This document shows positions 7,105 through 14,671 of a stretch of DNA of 64,000 nucleotides, piece after piece. How positions within the stretch are numbered: position 1 is the stretch's first letter; every line of letters starts with the position of its first letter. The notes beneath the pieces were generated by a model. That model ran no database searches. It was not told the origin of the DNA and saw nothing but the letters and a program-made list of their open reading frames with translations. Source of the stretch: Mycolicibacterium rutilum (GTDB taxonomy: Bacteria; Actinomycetota; Actinomycetes; Mycobacteriales; Mycobacteriaceae); contig NZ_LT629971.1 in NCBI RefSeq assembly GCF_900108565.1, positions 1,612,001 to 1,676,000 of the forward strand, given 5' to 3'. A program made the translations under genes and the position numbers.

Positions 7105-7110
7105 TAGGGT
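7105..7110 (+). promoter_or_regulatory. -10 element of pheA (leaderless)
   Basis: TAGGGT lies 6 bp before the pheA GTG, so the transcript should begin at the start codon. The same TAGGGT-N6-GTG arrangement occurs at serS. Confidence 0.6.
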
Positions 7111-7116
7111 TGAGCC

Positions 7117-8043
7117 GTGCCGAGCATCGCCTACCTGGGACCCGAAGGGACCTTCACCGAGGCGGCGCTGCTCAAGATGGCGTCGGCCGGAATGCTGCCC
7201 GGTGGCGGGGCCGGGGACGGGGTCGTTCCGGTGCCGTTCGACAGCACCGTCGCCGCCATCGCCGCCGTGCGCGCCGGCGACGCCGACTACGCCTGCGTGC
7301 CCATCGAAAACTCGATCGAGGGCTCGGTGCTGCCGACGCTGGACAGCCTGGCCACCGGGTCCGCGCTGCAGATCTTCGCGGAACTGACCCTCGACGTGTC
7401 GTTCACGATCGTGGTGCGCGACGGCGTGCGCGCCGAGGACGTCACGACGGTGGCGGCCTTCCCGGTCGCCGCCGCCCAGGTGCGCAACTGGCTGGCCGCC
7501 CATCTGCCGACGGCGCAGGTGGTGCCCGCCAACTCCAACGCCGCCGCCGCCCACGACGTTTCCGACGGCCGCGCGGACGCCGGGGTGAGCACCGCGCTGG
7601 CCGCGCGCCGCTACGGACTGGCGGCGCTGGCGTCCGACATCGTCGACGAGCCCAACGCGCGCACCCGCTTCGTGCTGGTGGGGACGCCTGCCCCGCCGCC
7701 GCCGCGCACCGGCGCCGACCGCACCTCGGTGGTGCTGCGGTTGGCCAATGTGCCGGGCGCGCTGGTGTCGGCGATGACCGAGCTGTCGATCCGCGACATC
7801 GACCTGACCCGCATCGAATCCCGGCCCACCCGAACGGAACTGGGCACCTACGTGTTTTTCCTGGACTGCGTCGGCCACATCGACGACGACGCGGTGGCCG
7901 AGGCACTCAAGGCGCTGCACCGACGTTGTTCGGATGTGAGATTCCTGGGTTCCTGGCCGACCGGAGCGGCCGCGGGCGCGGTGCCGCCCGCACTCGACGA
8001 AGCGACCGACTGGTTGACGCGGCTGCGGAAGGGCGCACCGTGA
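7117..8043 (+). CDS. pheA: Prephenate dehydratase
   Basis: This 308-residue enzyme converts prephenate to phenylpyruvate in phenylalanine synthesis. The catalytic domain (residues 1-190) opens with IAYLGPEGTFTEAAL and contains VPIENSIEGSV. The ACT regulatory domain (about 205-285) carries the Phe-binding ESRPTRTELGTYVFF region. This is the monofunctional type without chorismate mutase, as in M. tuberculosis Rv3838c. Its TGA overlaps the GTG of the next gene (GTGA), so the phosphoglycerate mutase is translationally coupled. Allosteric control by aromatic amino acids is expected from the ACT domain. Confidence 0.95.
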   Translation: MPSIAYLGPEGTFTEAALLKMASAGMLPGGGAGDGVVPVPFDSTVAAIAAVRAGDADYACVPIENSIEGSVLPTLDSLATGSALQIFAELTLDVSFTIVVRDGVRAEDVTTVAAFPVAAAQVRNWLAAHLPTAQVVPANSNAAAAHDVSDGRADAGVSTALAARRYGLAALASDIVDEPNARTRFVLVGTPAPPPPRTGADRTSVVLRLANVPGALVSAMTELSIRDIDLTRIESRPTRTELGTYVFFLDCVGHIDDDAVAEALKALHRRCSDVRFLGSWPTGAAAGAVPPALDEATDWLTRLRKGAP

Positions 8044-8735
8044 GCGGGCGGCTGGTGCTGGTGCGGCACGGGCAGTCCCTCGCGAACGTCGAGCGACGCC
8101 TCGACACCCGCCCGCCCGGCGCGGAGCTGACCGACCTCGGCCGCAACCAGGCCCGCGGCTTCGCCTCCGGACTCGGGCAACCGCCTGCGCTGCTGGCCCA
8201 TTCGGTGGCGCACCGGGCGCGGCAGACGGCCGAGGAGGTCGCCGGCGCGCTGCGACTGGACCGGCTGGCACCGCTCGAACTCGACGGCATCCACGAGGTG
8301 CAGGTCGGTGAGTTGGAGAACCGCAACGACGACGACGCCATCGCCGAGTTCGAGTCCGTCTACCAGCGCTGGCAGGAAGGCGACCTCGACGTCGCGATGC
8401 CCAACGGCGAGACCGGCAACGAGGTGCTGGACCGCTACGTGCCGACGATCACCCAGTTGCGGATGCGCCACCTCGACGACGACGCCTGGCACGGCGACAT
8501 CGTCGTCGTCAGCCACGGCGCGGCGATCCGCCTGGTGTCCGCCGTGCTGGCCGGTGTAGAGCCGAGTTTCGCGCTGGACCATCACCTGAGCAACGCCGAA
8601 GCCGTCGTGCTCGCCCCGATCACCGACGGGCGCTGGAGTTGCGTGCAGTGGGGCGCGCTGACGCCGCCGTTCTATCCCGAACCCGGCGTGCGCCCGGTCG
8701 AGGACGCGCTGCGCTCAGCCGACCCGATGGGCTGA
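8040..8735 (+). CDS. Histidine phosphatase / phosphoglycerate mutase-like protein
   Basis: A 231-residue member of the histidine phosphatase superfamily. LVLVRHGQS (residues about 5-13) contains the phosphoacceptor His. The second catalytic His is in VVVSHGAAIRLV, and an acidic residue is supplied by the IHEVQVGELE segment. The exact substrate is unknown; family members act on small phosphates as well as phosphoglycerate. It starts with GTG overlapping the pheA stop and is the positional equivalent of Rv3837c. The 3' end overlaps the tail of the small Cys-rich gene on the other strand by 21 bp. Confidence 0.88.
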   Translation: MSGRLVLVRHGQSLANVERRLDTRPPGAELTDLGRNQARGFASGLGQPPALLAHSVAHRARQTAEEVAGALRLDRLAPLELDGIHEVQVGELENRNDDDAIAEFESVYQRWQEGDLDVAMPNGETGNEVLDRYVPTITQLRMRHLDDDAWHGDIVVVSHGAAIRLVSAVLAGVEPSFALDHHLSNAEAVVLAPITDGRWSCVQWGALTPPFYPEPGVRPVEDALRSADPMG

Positions 8736-8906
8736 CACCGAGACGCTGCACTGGCAGCCGACGGCATCACAGTCGACGACGAAGGTGTGCACGATCTCCG
8801 GTGTCACACAATCCGGTTCGGTGCACTCGGACCGATATACGGCGTGGTGGATGACGGTGCCATGGCAGTGCTCGAGGCCCGCCACACAGTCTCGGCACTC
8901 GGTCAT
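8715..8906 (-). CDS. Small Cys/His-rich protein (63 aa)
   Basis: A 63-residue acidic protein with eight cysteines and three histidines, spaced as CxxC, HCH, C, C, C and CxC (MTECRDCVAG, LEHCHGTVIHH, SECTEPDCVTPE, VVDCDAVGCQC). The pattern suggests a zinc-binding or thiol-rich role; no signal peptide is present. It sits between the phosphoglycerate mutase (tail-to-tail overlap) and the metallopeptidase gene on the same strand. I do not recognise a named family, although the high Cys content with clean spacing argues that it is a real gene. Confidence 0.6.
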   Translation of the reverse strand: MTECRDCVAGLEHCHGTVIHHAVYRSECTEPDCVTPEIVHTFVVDCDAVGCQCSVSVSAHRVG

Positions 8907-8955
8907 GAACCCTTGATAACACCACTCGGTGACAAACCGTCGGTGCCGCGCGGGC

Positions 8956-9306
8956 TCACCCCCAGCCGAGTTCGTGCAACCGGTCGTCGTCGATGCCGAA
9001 GTGGTGCGCGATCTCGTGGATCACCGTGATCGCCACCTCTTCGACCACCTGTTCCTCGGTGTCGCAGTGCTCGAGCAGCGCCTCGCGGTAGATCGTGATC
9101 GTGTCGGGCAGCGACCCGGCGTACCAGGAGTCGCGTTCGGTCAGGGCGACGCCTTCGTAGAGCCCCAGCAGGTCCGGCTCCTCGTCGTTGCGGGCCTCGA
9201 CCAGCACCACGACGTTGTCCAACGCGTCGGCCAGCTTCGGCGGGATCAGATCGAGCGCCTCGGAAACCAACTCGTCGAACCGGTGCGGGTCCATCCGCAC
9301 GGCCAC
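8956..9306 (-). CDS. Zincin-like metallopeptidase (Rv3836-type)
   Basis: A 116-residue single-domain protein whose C-terminus carries the extended zinc motif HEIAHHFGIDD (HExxHxxGxxD); the two His and the last Asp are the expected ligands and Glu the base. It belongs to the small metallopeptidase family next to the septum-formation gene in M. tuberculosis (Rv3836). I chose the GTG at 9306, just after the stop of the upstream gene, which gives the N-terminus MAVRMDPHRF; ATG at 9294 is an alternative. Proteolysis has not been shown for the family as far as I know. Confidence 0.85.
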   Translation of the reverse strand: MAVRMDPHRFDELVSEALDLIPPKLADALDNVVVLVEARNDEEPDLLGLYEGVALTERDSWYAGSLPDTITIYREALLEHCDTEEQVVEEVAITVIHEIAHHFGIDDDRLHELGWG

Positions 9307-9310
9307 GTGG

Positions 9311-10735
9311 CTACGGTCCCGGTGGTGGCAGCGGCGCGCCCGGTGGCGGCGGCGGTGCGGGTGCTGGTGGCGGGGGTGCAGGTGCGGGCGGCGGCGGAAG
9401 CGGCGCACCCGGCGGTGCCGGAGCGGGTGGCGCGGGGGCGCCCGGCGGCGGCGGGCCGCCCAGGAACACGTTGCCCGGCGGCGGGGCGGGCGGGTCGGTG
9501 GGCGGCGGCGCCTCGGTCTCCGTCGCGTCGGTGTGCAGCGGGCCCGGCCCGTGCGTCGTCTGCTGCTCCTCGCTGCTGCTGGTATCGCTGGAGCTGCTGT
9601 CGGAGTACTGGTCGCTGGTCGCCGACGAACTGCTGCTCGAGTCGTCGACCTCGGGCATCGGGATCGGCGGGAAGTTCAGCCGTTCCTCGGGGATGTCCGG
9701 CGGCGGCACCGGCGGCTGACCGTTGATCATCAACGGGCCCTTGGCGCTGTTGAGCAGCGTCGACCATCCGCCGTTGCCGAGCGTCGACCCAATGCTGCAC
9801 GACACCTGATGGCTGCCCGCCGCCCAGCTCGGCGGCGAGATCGTGCTGTAGATCAGGGTCAGCGTGGTGCTGCGCAGCTGGATCGGCGCGAGGTACGCGT
9901 CGGTCATCCGCGTGCAGGCGTCCTTGATGAAGCTGTCCTGCTCCGGCTCGGGCGGAAGGCCGCCGGGGAACTTCTCGGCGAGGTTGACCGCGCCGGTGAC
10001 CTCCATCGCGTGCGGCGCCGCGCAGTCGACGGGGATGTCGGTCGGCTGGTTGGTCGTCGGGTCGATGCCCAGGCAGGTGCCGGCCGGCCACACCTTGGAC
10101 TGGTCCACCTCAGCGACCTTGCCGGTGAACGCGAGCTGCTGGTTGTTCGCGCCGGGCAGCTGCAAACCGCACAGCATCCGGCGTTCACCGGACTGGCGCC
10201 ACGCCTTGTCGCCGGACCACAGCATGCTGACCGTGAACCGGCTGTTCGGGTCGAAGCGGGCGCCCAGGTAGCGCTTCACGGCCGTCGAGCACTGTTCCTG
10301 GCTGATCTGCTGGATCCGCGCGCTCGACGGTGGCGGCGCCTCCGGCCCGTACTCGCTGCCCGGGAAGGTGCGCATGTCGACCGACTGCGCGACCTCGAAC
10401 CGGTGCTCTTCGCTGCAGTCGACGATCGTGGCGTCATCGGGGGTGCGGTCCGGCCAGTTCAGGCAGTCGCCGGCCTTGGCGTGTGAGAACGTCTCGTTGC
10501 CGCGCGGCCCCAGCGAGATCGTGCTGGCGGTCAGGCCGCTGGCACCTTCGGACTGCGGCAGGGCCGTGATGAAGCCGGCGATCAGGATCCCGCCGAGCGC
10601 GATCAGCAGCAACGCGCGGCTGGTCGGCGTGGCTTGCAGGTTCTTCCACCACGCCACCCGCTGCGCGTCGGCTGGCCGCGAATCGGGCGCGTTTGCGCCG
10701 ATCGGGTGCTCGGGTGCCTCCAACATCTGCTCCAT
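9311..10735 (-). CDS. Septum-formation domain membrane protein (Rv3835-like)
   Basis: A 474-residue bitopic protein. Residues 1-38 are cytoplasmic, 40-60 a membrane helix, and about 85-340 the extracytoplasmic Septum_form-type domain with paired cysteines (AGDCLNWP, IVDCSEEHRFEV, AGTCLGI, DCAAPHAMEV, DACTRM, QVSCSIG). The tail from 360 is a Ser/Asp/Glu-rich stretch followed by about 70 residues of Pro/Ala/Gly repeats, probably spanning the cell wall. The DCxxxHxxEV repeats are typical of the family. The precise function is unknown. It is divergent from serS and followed by the metallopeptidase, with which it probably forms an operon. Confidence 0.85.
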   Translation of the reverse strand: MEQMLEAPEHPIGANAPDSRPADAQRVAWWKNLQATPTSRALLLIALGGILIAGFITALPQSEGASGLTASTISLGPRGNETFSHAKAGDCLNWPDRTPDDATIVDCSEEHRFEVAQSVDMRTFPGSEYGPEAPPPSSARIQQISQEQCSTAVKRYLGARFDPNSRFTVSMLWSGDKAWRQSGERRMLCGLQLPGANNQQLAFTGKVAEVDQSKVWPAGTCLGIDPTTNQPTDIPVDCAAPHAMEVTGAVNLAEKFPGGLPPEPEQDSFIKDACTRMTDAYLAPIQLRSTTLTLIYSTISPPSWAAGSHQVSCSIGSTLGNGGWSTLLNSAKGPLMINGQPPVPPPDIPEERLNFPPIPMPEVDDSSSSSSATSDQYSDSSSSDTSSSEEQQTTHGPGPLHTDATETEAPPPTDPPAPPPGNVFLGGPPPPGAPAPPAPAPPGAPLPPPPAPAPPPPAPAPPPPPGAPLPPPGP

Positions 10736-10815
10736 TGTGACAGGCGTGTCAGGCGCTGTGACAAGTGATGCAGTTGTAAAGTTACGCGGTTGTGCTGGAC
10801 GGGCCCGTCGACCAG

Positions 10816-10821
10816 TAGGGT
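10816..10821 (+). promoter_or_regulatory. -10 element of serS (leaderless)
   Basis: TAGGGT followed by 6 bp and the serS GTG, matching the pheA arrangement. The 92-bp region to the divergent septum-formation gene also holds several TGTGACA/TGTCA half-sites (10736-10765). Confidence 0.6.
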
Positions 10822-10827
10822 TGCTGC

Positions 10828-12087
10828 GTGATCGACCTCAAGCTGCTGCGCGAAAACGCCGAAGCCGTCCGTGCCTCGCAACGTGCCCGCGGGGAAGACC
10901 CCAGCCTCGTCGACGCGCTCCTCGAAGCCGACGCCGCCCGCCGCGCCGCGGTGTCGGCGGCCGACAATCTGCGCGCCGAGCAGAAGGCCGCCAGCAAGAA
11001 GGTGGGCAAGGCGTCCCCCGAGGAGCGGCCTGCCCTGCTGGAGGCGGCCAAAGCGCTCGCCGAGAAGGTGAAGTCCGCCGAGGCCGCCCAGGCCGAGGCC
11101 GACAAGGCGTTCACCGCCGCGCACATGACGATCTCCAACGTGATCATCGATGGCGTGCCCGCCGGCGGCGAGGACGACTTCACGGTGCTCGACACGGTCG
11201 GCGAACCGCCGCGTCTCGATGACCCCAAAGACCACGTCGAGCTCGGAGAGTCGCTGGGGCTGTTCGACCTCGAGCGCGGCGCGAAGGTCGCCGGGGCACG
11301 GTTCTACTTCCTCACCGGCGCGGGTGCGCTGCTGCAGCTGGGCCTGATGCAGCTGGCGGCGCGGTTGGCGGTGGACAACGGTTTCACGCTGATGATCCCG
11401 CCGGTGCTGGTGCGCCCGGAAGTCATGGCGGGCACCGGTTTTCTCGGCGCGCACAGCGACGAGGTGTATCGGCTCGAAGCCGACGACATGTATCTGGTCG
11501 GCACCTCCGAGGTGCCGCTGGCCGGCTACCACGCCGACGAGATCCTCGACCTGGCGGCCGGGCCTCTGCGCTACGCGGGGTGGTCGTCGTGTTTCCGCCG
11601 CGAAGCGGGCAGCCACGGCAAGGACACCCGCGGCATCATCCGGGTGCACCAGTTCGACAAGGTCGAGGGCTTCATCTACTGCAAGCCCGGCGACGCCGAG
11701 GCCGAGCACGATCGGCTGCTGGGCTGGCAGCGCGAGATGCTCGCCAAGATCGAGGTGCCGTACCGCATCATCGACATCGCCGCCGGCGACCTCGGCTCGT
11801 CGGCGGCCCGCAAATACGACTGCGAGGCGTGGGTGCCTACGCAGCAGACCTACCGCGAGCTGACCTCCACGTCGAACTGCACGACGTTCCAGGCGCGCCG
11901 GCTCTCGGTGCGCTACCGCGACGACGACGGCCGTCCGCAGACCGCCGCGACGCTCAACGGCACACTGGCCACCACGCGGTGGCTGGTGGCGATCCTTGAG
12001 AACCACCAGCAGCCCGACGGCAGCGTGCGGGTGCCAGAAGCGTTGGTGCCGTTCGTCGGAACCGACGTGCTCGCGCCGAAGAAATAG
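10828..12087 (+). CDS. serS: Seryl-tRNA synthetase
   Basis: This 419-residue class II synthetase charges tRNA-Ser with serine. An N-terminal antiparallel coiled coil (residues about 1-110, rich in Ala/Glu/Lys) binds the tRNA long arm. The catalytic core shows the TSEVPL serine-site motif, motif 2 [25 protein letters not shown], and motif 3 near the C-terminus ([19 protein letters not shown]). The length is normal for bacteria. The GTG start is supported by the leaderless -10 and by homology ([17 protein letters not shown]). It is a housekeeping gene, syntenic with Rv3834c. Confidence 0.97.
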   Translation: MIDLKLLRENAEAVRASQRARGEDPSLVDALLEADAARRAAVSAADNLRAEQKAASKKVGKASPEERPALLEAAKALAEKVKSAEAAQAEADKAFTAAHMTISNVIIDGVPAGGEDDFTVLDTVGEPPRLDDPKDHVELGESLGLFDLERGAKVAGARFYFLTGAGALLQLGLMQLAARLAVDNGFTLMIPPVLVRPEVMAGTGFLGAHSDEVYRLEADDMYLVGTSEVPLAGYHADEILDLAAGPLRYAGWSSCFRREAGSHGKDTRGIIRVHQFDKVEGFIYCKPGDAEAEHDRLLGWQREMLAKIEVPYRIIDIAAGDLGSSAARKYDCEAWVPTQQTYRELTSTSNCTTFQARRLSVRYRDDDGRPQTAATLNGTLATTRWLVAILENHQQPDGSVRVPEALVPFVGTDVLAPKK

Positions 12088-12123
12088 CGCGCGGTCGTCG
12101 CGCGGCTGCGCGATCATGGGGTC

Positions 12124-12615
12124 GTGTATCCGCAGACAACCCCGCTACCCTCGCAGAGGCCGGCCGGATGGGCCATCGCGTTGGGAGTTGTCTCGGCCGG
12201 CTTCCTGATCGGCGCGCTGCTGTTCGCGGCGTTGGCGGTTGTGGGGATCGGCCACGACGCGCGACTCAACAGCCACGGGGTGACCACGACCGCCACGGTC
12301 ACTGACTGTGACGGCACGGAGGTCGTGGTTGATTTCACGACGCAGGACGGGGAGCGGGTCAGCGGCGATTACATCTCGTGGCCCAACCAGGTCAGCCCTG
12401 CCGTCGGCGACCGCGTCGAGATCACTTACGACTCCACCGACCCGACCTACATCGTGGCCGCGGGAAGCGCCGAGGACCGGCTCCTCGGAATCGGGTTCAC
12501 GGGTGCCGCCGTGGTCGCGGGGAGCTTCGCGACGGCTGCCGGTGCCGGTGCGCTCCTCGTCCATCGCGGCCGACGCAGGCAGGTGCTGATGTTTCGCGGT
12601 GCGGGGGCCGGGTAG
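12124..12615 (+). CDS. DUF3592-type membrane protein
   Basis: A 163-residue protein with two membrane helices (about 16-40 and 125-150) flanking an extracytoplasmic beta-domain (ATVTDCDGTEVVVDFTTQDGERVSGDY, then VGDRVEITYDSTDPTYIVAAG). This layout and the YDxxDP motif are typical of DUF3592 proteins. Function unknown. It starts at GTG 12124, 36 bp after serS on the same strand, and may be read from the serS promoter. Confidence 0.7.
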   Translation: MYPQTTPLPSQRPAGWAIALGVVSAGFLIGALLFAALAVVGIGHDARLNSHGVTTTATVTDCDGTEVVVDFTTQDGERVSGDYISWPNQVSPAVGDRVEITYDSTDPTYIVAAGSAEDRLLGIGFTGAAVVAGSFATAAGAGALLVHRGRRRQVLMFRGAGAG

Positions 12616-12625
12616 CTCTGCCCGA

Positions 12626-13774
12626 ATGAAGGCGATGGTGTACCGCGGCCCGTACAAGATCCGGGTGGAAGAAAAAGATGTGCCGGCGATCGAACATCCC
12701 AACGATGCGATCGTGCGGGTGCAGCTCGCCGCGATCTGCGGTTCGGATCTGCACCTGTATCACGGCATGATGCCCGACACCCGGGTCGGGATGACGTTCG
12801 GCCACGAGTTCATCGGCGTCGTCGACCAGGTCGGTCCGTCGGTGCAGAACCTCAAGCCCGGCGACCGAGTCATGGTGCCGTTCAACATCTTCTGTGGTTC
12901 GTGCTACTTCTGCGCGCGCGGGCTGTACTCGAACTGCCACAACGTCAACCCCAACGCCACCGCCGTCGGCGGCATCTACGGCTACTCGCACACCTGCGGC
13001 GGATACGACGGCGGGCAGGCCGAGTTCGTGCGGGTGCCGTTCGCCGATGTGGGGCCGGCGATCATCCCGGACTGGATGTCCGACGAGGACGCGCTGATGT
13101 GCACCGACGCGTTGGCCACCGGGTACTTCGGCGCGCAACTCGGCGACATCGTCGAAGGCGACGTCGTGGTGGTGTTCGGCGCCGGACCGGTCGGGCTGTA
13201 CGCCGCGAAGTCGGCGTGGCTGATGGGCGCAGGCCGGGTCATCGTCGTCGACCACCTCGAGTACCGCCTGGAGAAGGCCCGCGAGTTCGCGCACGCCGAG
13301 ACGCTCAATTTCGTCGAGTACGACGACATCGTGGTCGAGATGAAGAAGACCACCGGTTACCTCGGGGCCGACGTGGCGATCGACTGCGTCGGCGCCGAAG
13401 CCGACGGCAACCTGCTGCAACACATCACCGGAGCGAAGCTGAAAATGCAGGGCGGTTCGCCGATCGCGCTGAACTGGGCCATCGACGGGGTCCGCAAGGG
13501 CGGGACGATCTCGGTGATGGGCGCCTACGGGCCGATCTTCTCCGCGATCAAGTTCGGCGATGCCCTGAACAAGGGTCTGACGCTGCGCATGAACCAGTGC
13601 CCGGTCAAGCGGCAGTGGCCGCGGCTGTTCAGCCACATCCAGAACGGCTATCTCAAGCCCAATGACATTGTCACGCACCGGATTCCGCTTGAGCACATCG
13701 CGGAGGGCTATCACATCTTCTCCGCCAAGCTCGACGACTGCATCAAGCCGGTCATCGTGCCCAACGCCGCCTGA
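12626..13774 (+). CDS. Zinc-dependent alcohol dehydrogenase (formaldehyde dehydrogenase-like)
   Basis: A 382-residue MDR-superfamily oxidoreductase. The catalytic zinc site is built from CGSDLH (Cys), GHEFIG (His, Glu) and the downstream CTDA. The structural zinc lobe is the four-Cys motif CGSCYFCARGLYSNC. The Rossmann dinucleotide motif is VFGAGPVGLYAA with an acidic residue in IVVDHLEYR, favouring NAD. Insertions resemble glutathione-independent formaldehyde and related dehydrogenases. The substrate is unknown. ATG 12626 gives the canonical MKAMVYRGPYKI start. The next gene follows 10 bp later with a good ribosome site, so they form a pair. No equivalent pair is known to me at this locus in M. 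tuberculosis. Confidence 0.88.
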   Translation: MKAMVYRGPYKIRVEEKDVPAIEHPNDAIVRVQLAAICGSDLHLYHGMMPDTRVGMTFGHEFIGVVDQVGPSVQNLKPGDRVMVPFNIFCGSCYFCARGLYSNCHNVNPNATAVGGIYGYSHTCGGYDGGQAEFVRVPFADVGPAIIPDWMSDEDALMCTDALATGYFGAQLGDIVEGDVVVVFGAGPVGLYAAKSAWLMGAGRVIVVDHLEYRLEKAREFAHAETLNFVEYDDIVVEMKKTTGYLGADVAIDCVGAEADGNLLQHITGAKLKMQGGSPIALNWAIDGVRKGGTISVMGAYGPIFSAIKFGDALNKGLTLRMNQCPVKRQWPRLFSHIQNGYLKPNDIVTHRIPLEHIAEGYHIFSAKLDDCIKPVIVPNAA

Positions 13775-13784
13775 GAGGACGATC

Positions 13785-14348
13785 ATGACCTACACCGCCG
13801 ACCATCCGCCCGTGCCGAACTCCGACGACCTGCGTGCCCGGATCCCGGGCTGGGGCGCCGACCTCGATCCGGCCGACCGGCCGTCGGTGCCCAAGCTCGC
13901 CGCCGTCGAGACGGGCGCCCGCTGGGACTTCCCCGAACGCCAGCCGGAGAAGTGGCCGCGCGAGCGGTCCATCGAGCACAAGTTCCTGACGCCGGTGTTC
14001 GGCACCTCGACGCCGCCGCGCGGGCTGTCCGGGGCGATCCGGCGGTATTCGTACCGCACCTACAGCGAGGGCCGCGCCGCGCACTGGCTGCTGCTGATCC
14101 TCGCCGATCGGGTCGACGCCGTCGAACACCATCTGCAGTCCCTGCTGAGCCTGCGCCCGGACAACCCGATCACCCAGACCGGTGTCCTCACCGAGTTCAA
14201 GTACAATGGCGTCGCGGCGCGCGCCAAGAGCAAGCGCGCCGACAGCAATCACATGTGGCTCGACCCGATCATCGTGGCGGGCCCGTGGCTGGCCTCGGCG
14301 GGCGCCGGACTGCTCGCGGTGCGACGGCTGCGGCGCGCCCGGCGCTAG
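13785..14348 (+). CDS. Hypothetical protein paired with the alcohol dehydrogenase
   Basis: A 187-residue protein with no recognised domain. It begins with a polar region rich in Pro/Asp. Around residues 60-110 it has the sequence PVFGTSTPPRGLSGAIRR and a predicted amphipathic segment. One hydrophobic C-terminal helix (WLDPIIVAGPWLASAGAGLLAV) is followed by an Arg-rich end, consistent with a tail-anchored membrane protein. GAGAGGA precedes the ATG by 6 nt. Its close spacing after the dehydrogenase suggests a shared role, perhaps membrane recruitment, but this is conjecture. The stop overlaps the convergent PH-like gene by 4 bp. Confidence 0.7.
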   Translation: MTYTADHPPVPNSDDLRARIPGWGADLDPADRPSVPKLAAVETGARWDFPERQPEKWPRERSIEHKFLTPVFGTSTPPRGLSGAIRRYSYRTYSEGRAAHWLLLILADRVDAVEHHLQSLLSLRPDNPITQTGVLTEFKYNGVAARAKSKRADSNHMWLDPIIVAGPWLASAGAGLLAVRRLRRARR

Positions 14349-14671
14349 GTGAGTAGTTCGTCGAGTCCGGCGACGAACCGCTCGGGGTCGGCGGGGGTGA
14401 ACGCCGGGCGCCACCGGCCGTCGACGTCGAGCGTGATCAGCGTGCTCTTCAGCGGCCGGCGGATGTCGAGCGGCAGCCAGCGGCGCAGATCCGAACTGCC
14501 CCACAGCCGGTAGCGGTGCATCCAGTTCAGCGGGGTCGCGGTGTAGCCGCGGATCGAGCGCAGCGGGATGACCTTCGAGGTGCCCGACGGGAAGTGGTAG
14601 CGCCGCAGTGTGATCGCCTCGCGGTCGAGCTGGATCATGCCGTCGTCGTAATACTGTTGCGGCGCGGTCAT
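14345..14671 (-). CDS. PH-like small protein (Rv3819-like)
   Basis: A 108-residue protein with alternating beta-strand character: IQLDREAITLRRYHF, KVIPLRSIRGYTATPL, KSTLITLDVDGRWRPAFTP, then a C-terminal helix PERFVAGLDELL. This resembles bacterial PH-like domains. Its ATG overlaps the TGA of the Rieske gene (ATGA), which indicates translational coupling. It is the positional equivalent of Rv3819. No catalytic residues are evident; it probably works with the upstream protein. Confidence 0.75.
   Translation of the reverse strand: MTAPQQYYDDGMIQLDREAITLRRYHFPSGTSKVIPLRSIRGYTATPLNWMHRYRLWGSSDLRRWLPLDIRRPLKSTLITLDVDGRWRPAFTPADPERFVAGLDELLT

Noticed and set aside
9311..9500. Repetitive GC-rich sequence at the end of the septum-formation gene
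   Set aside because: It is the Pro/Ala/Gly-rich C-terminal tail in frame, not an independent repeat element.
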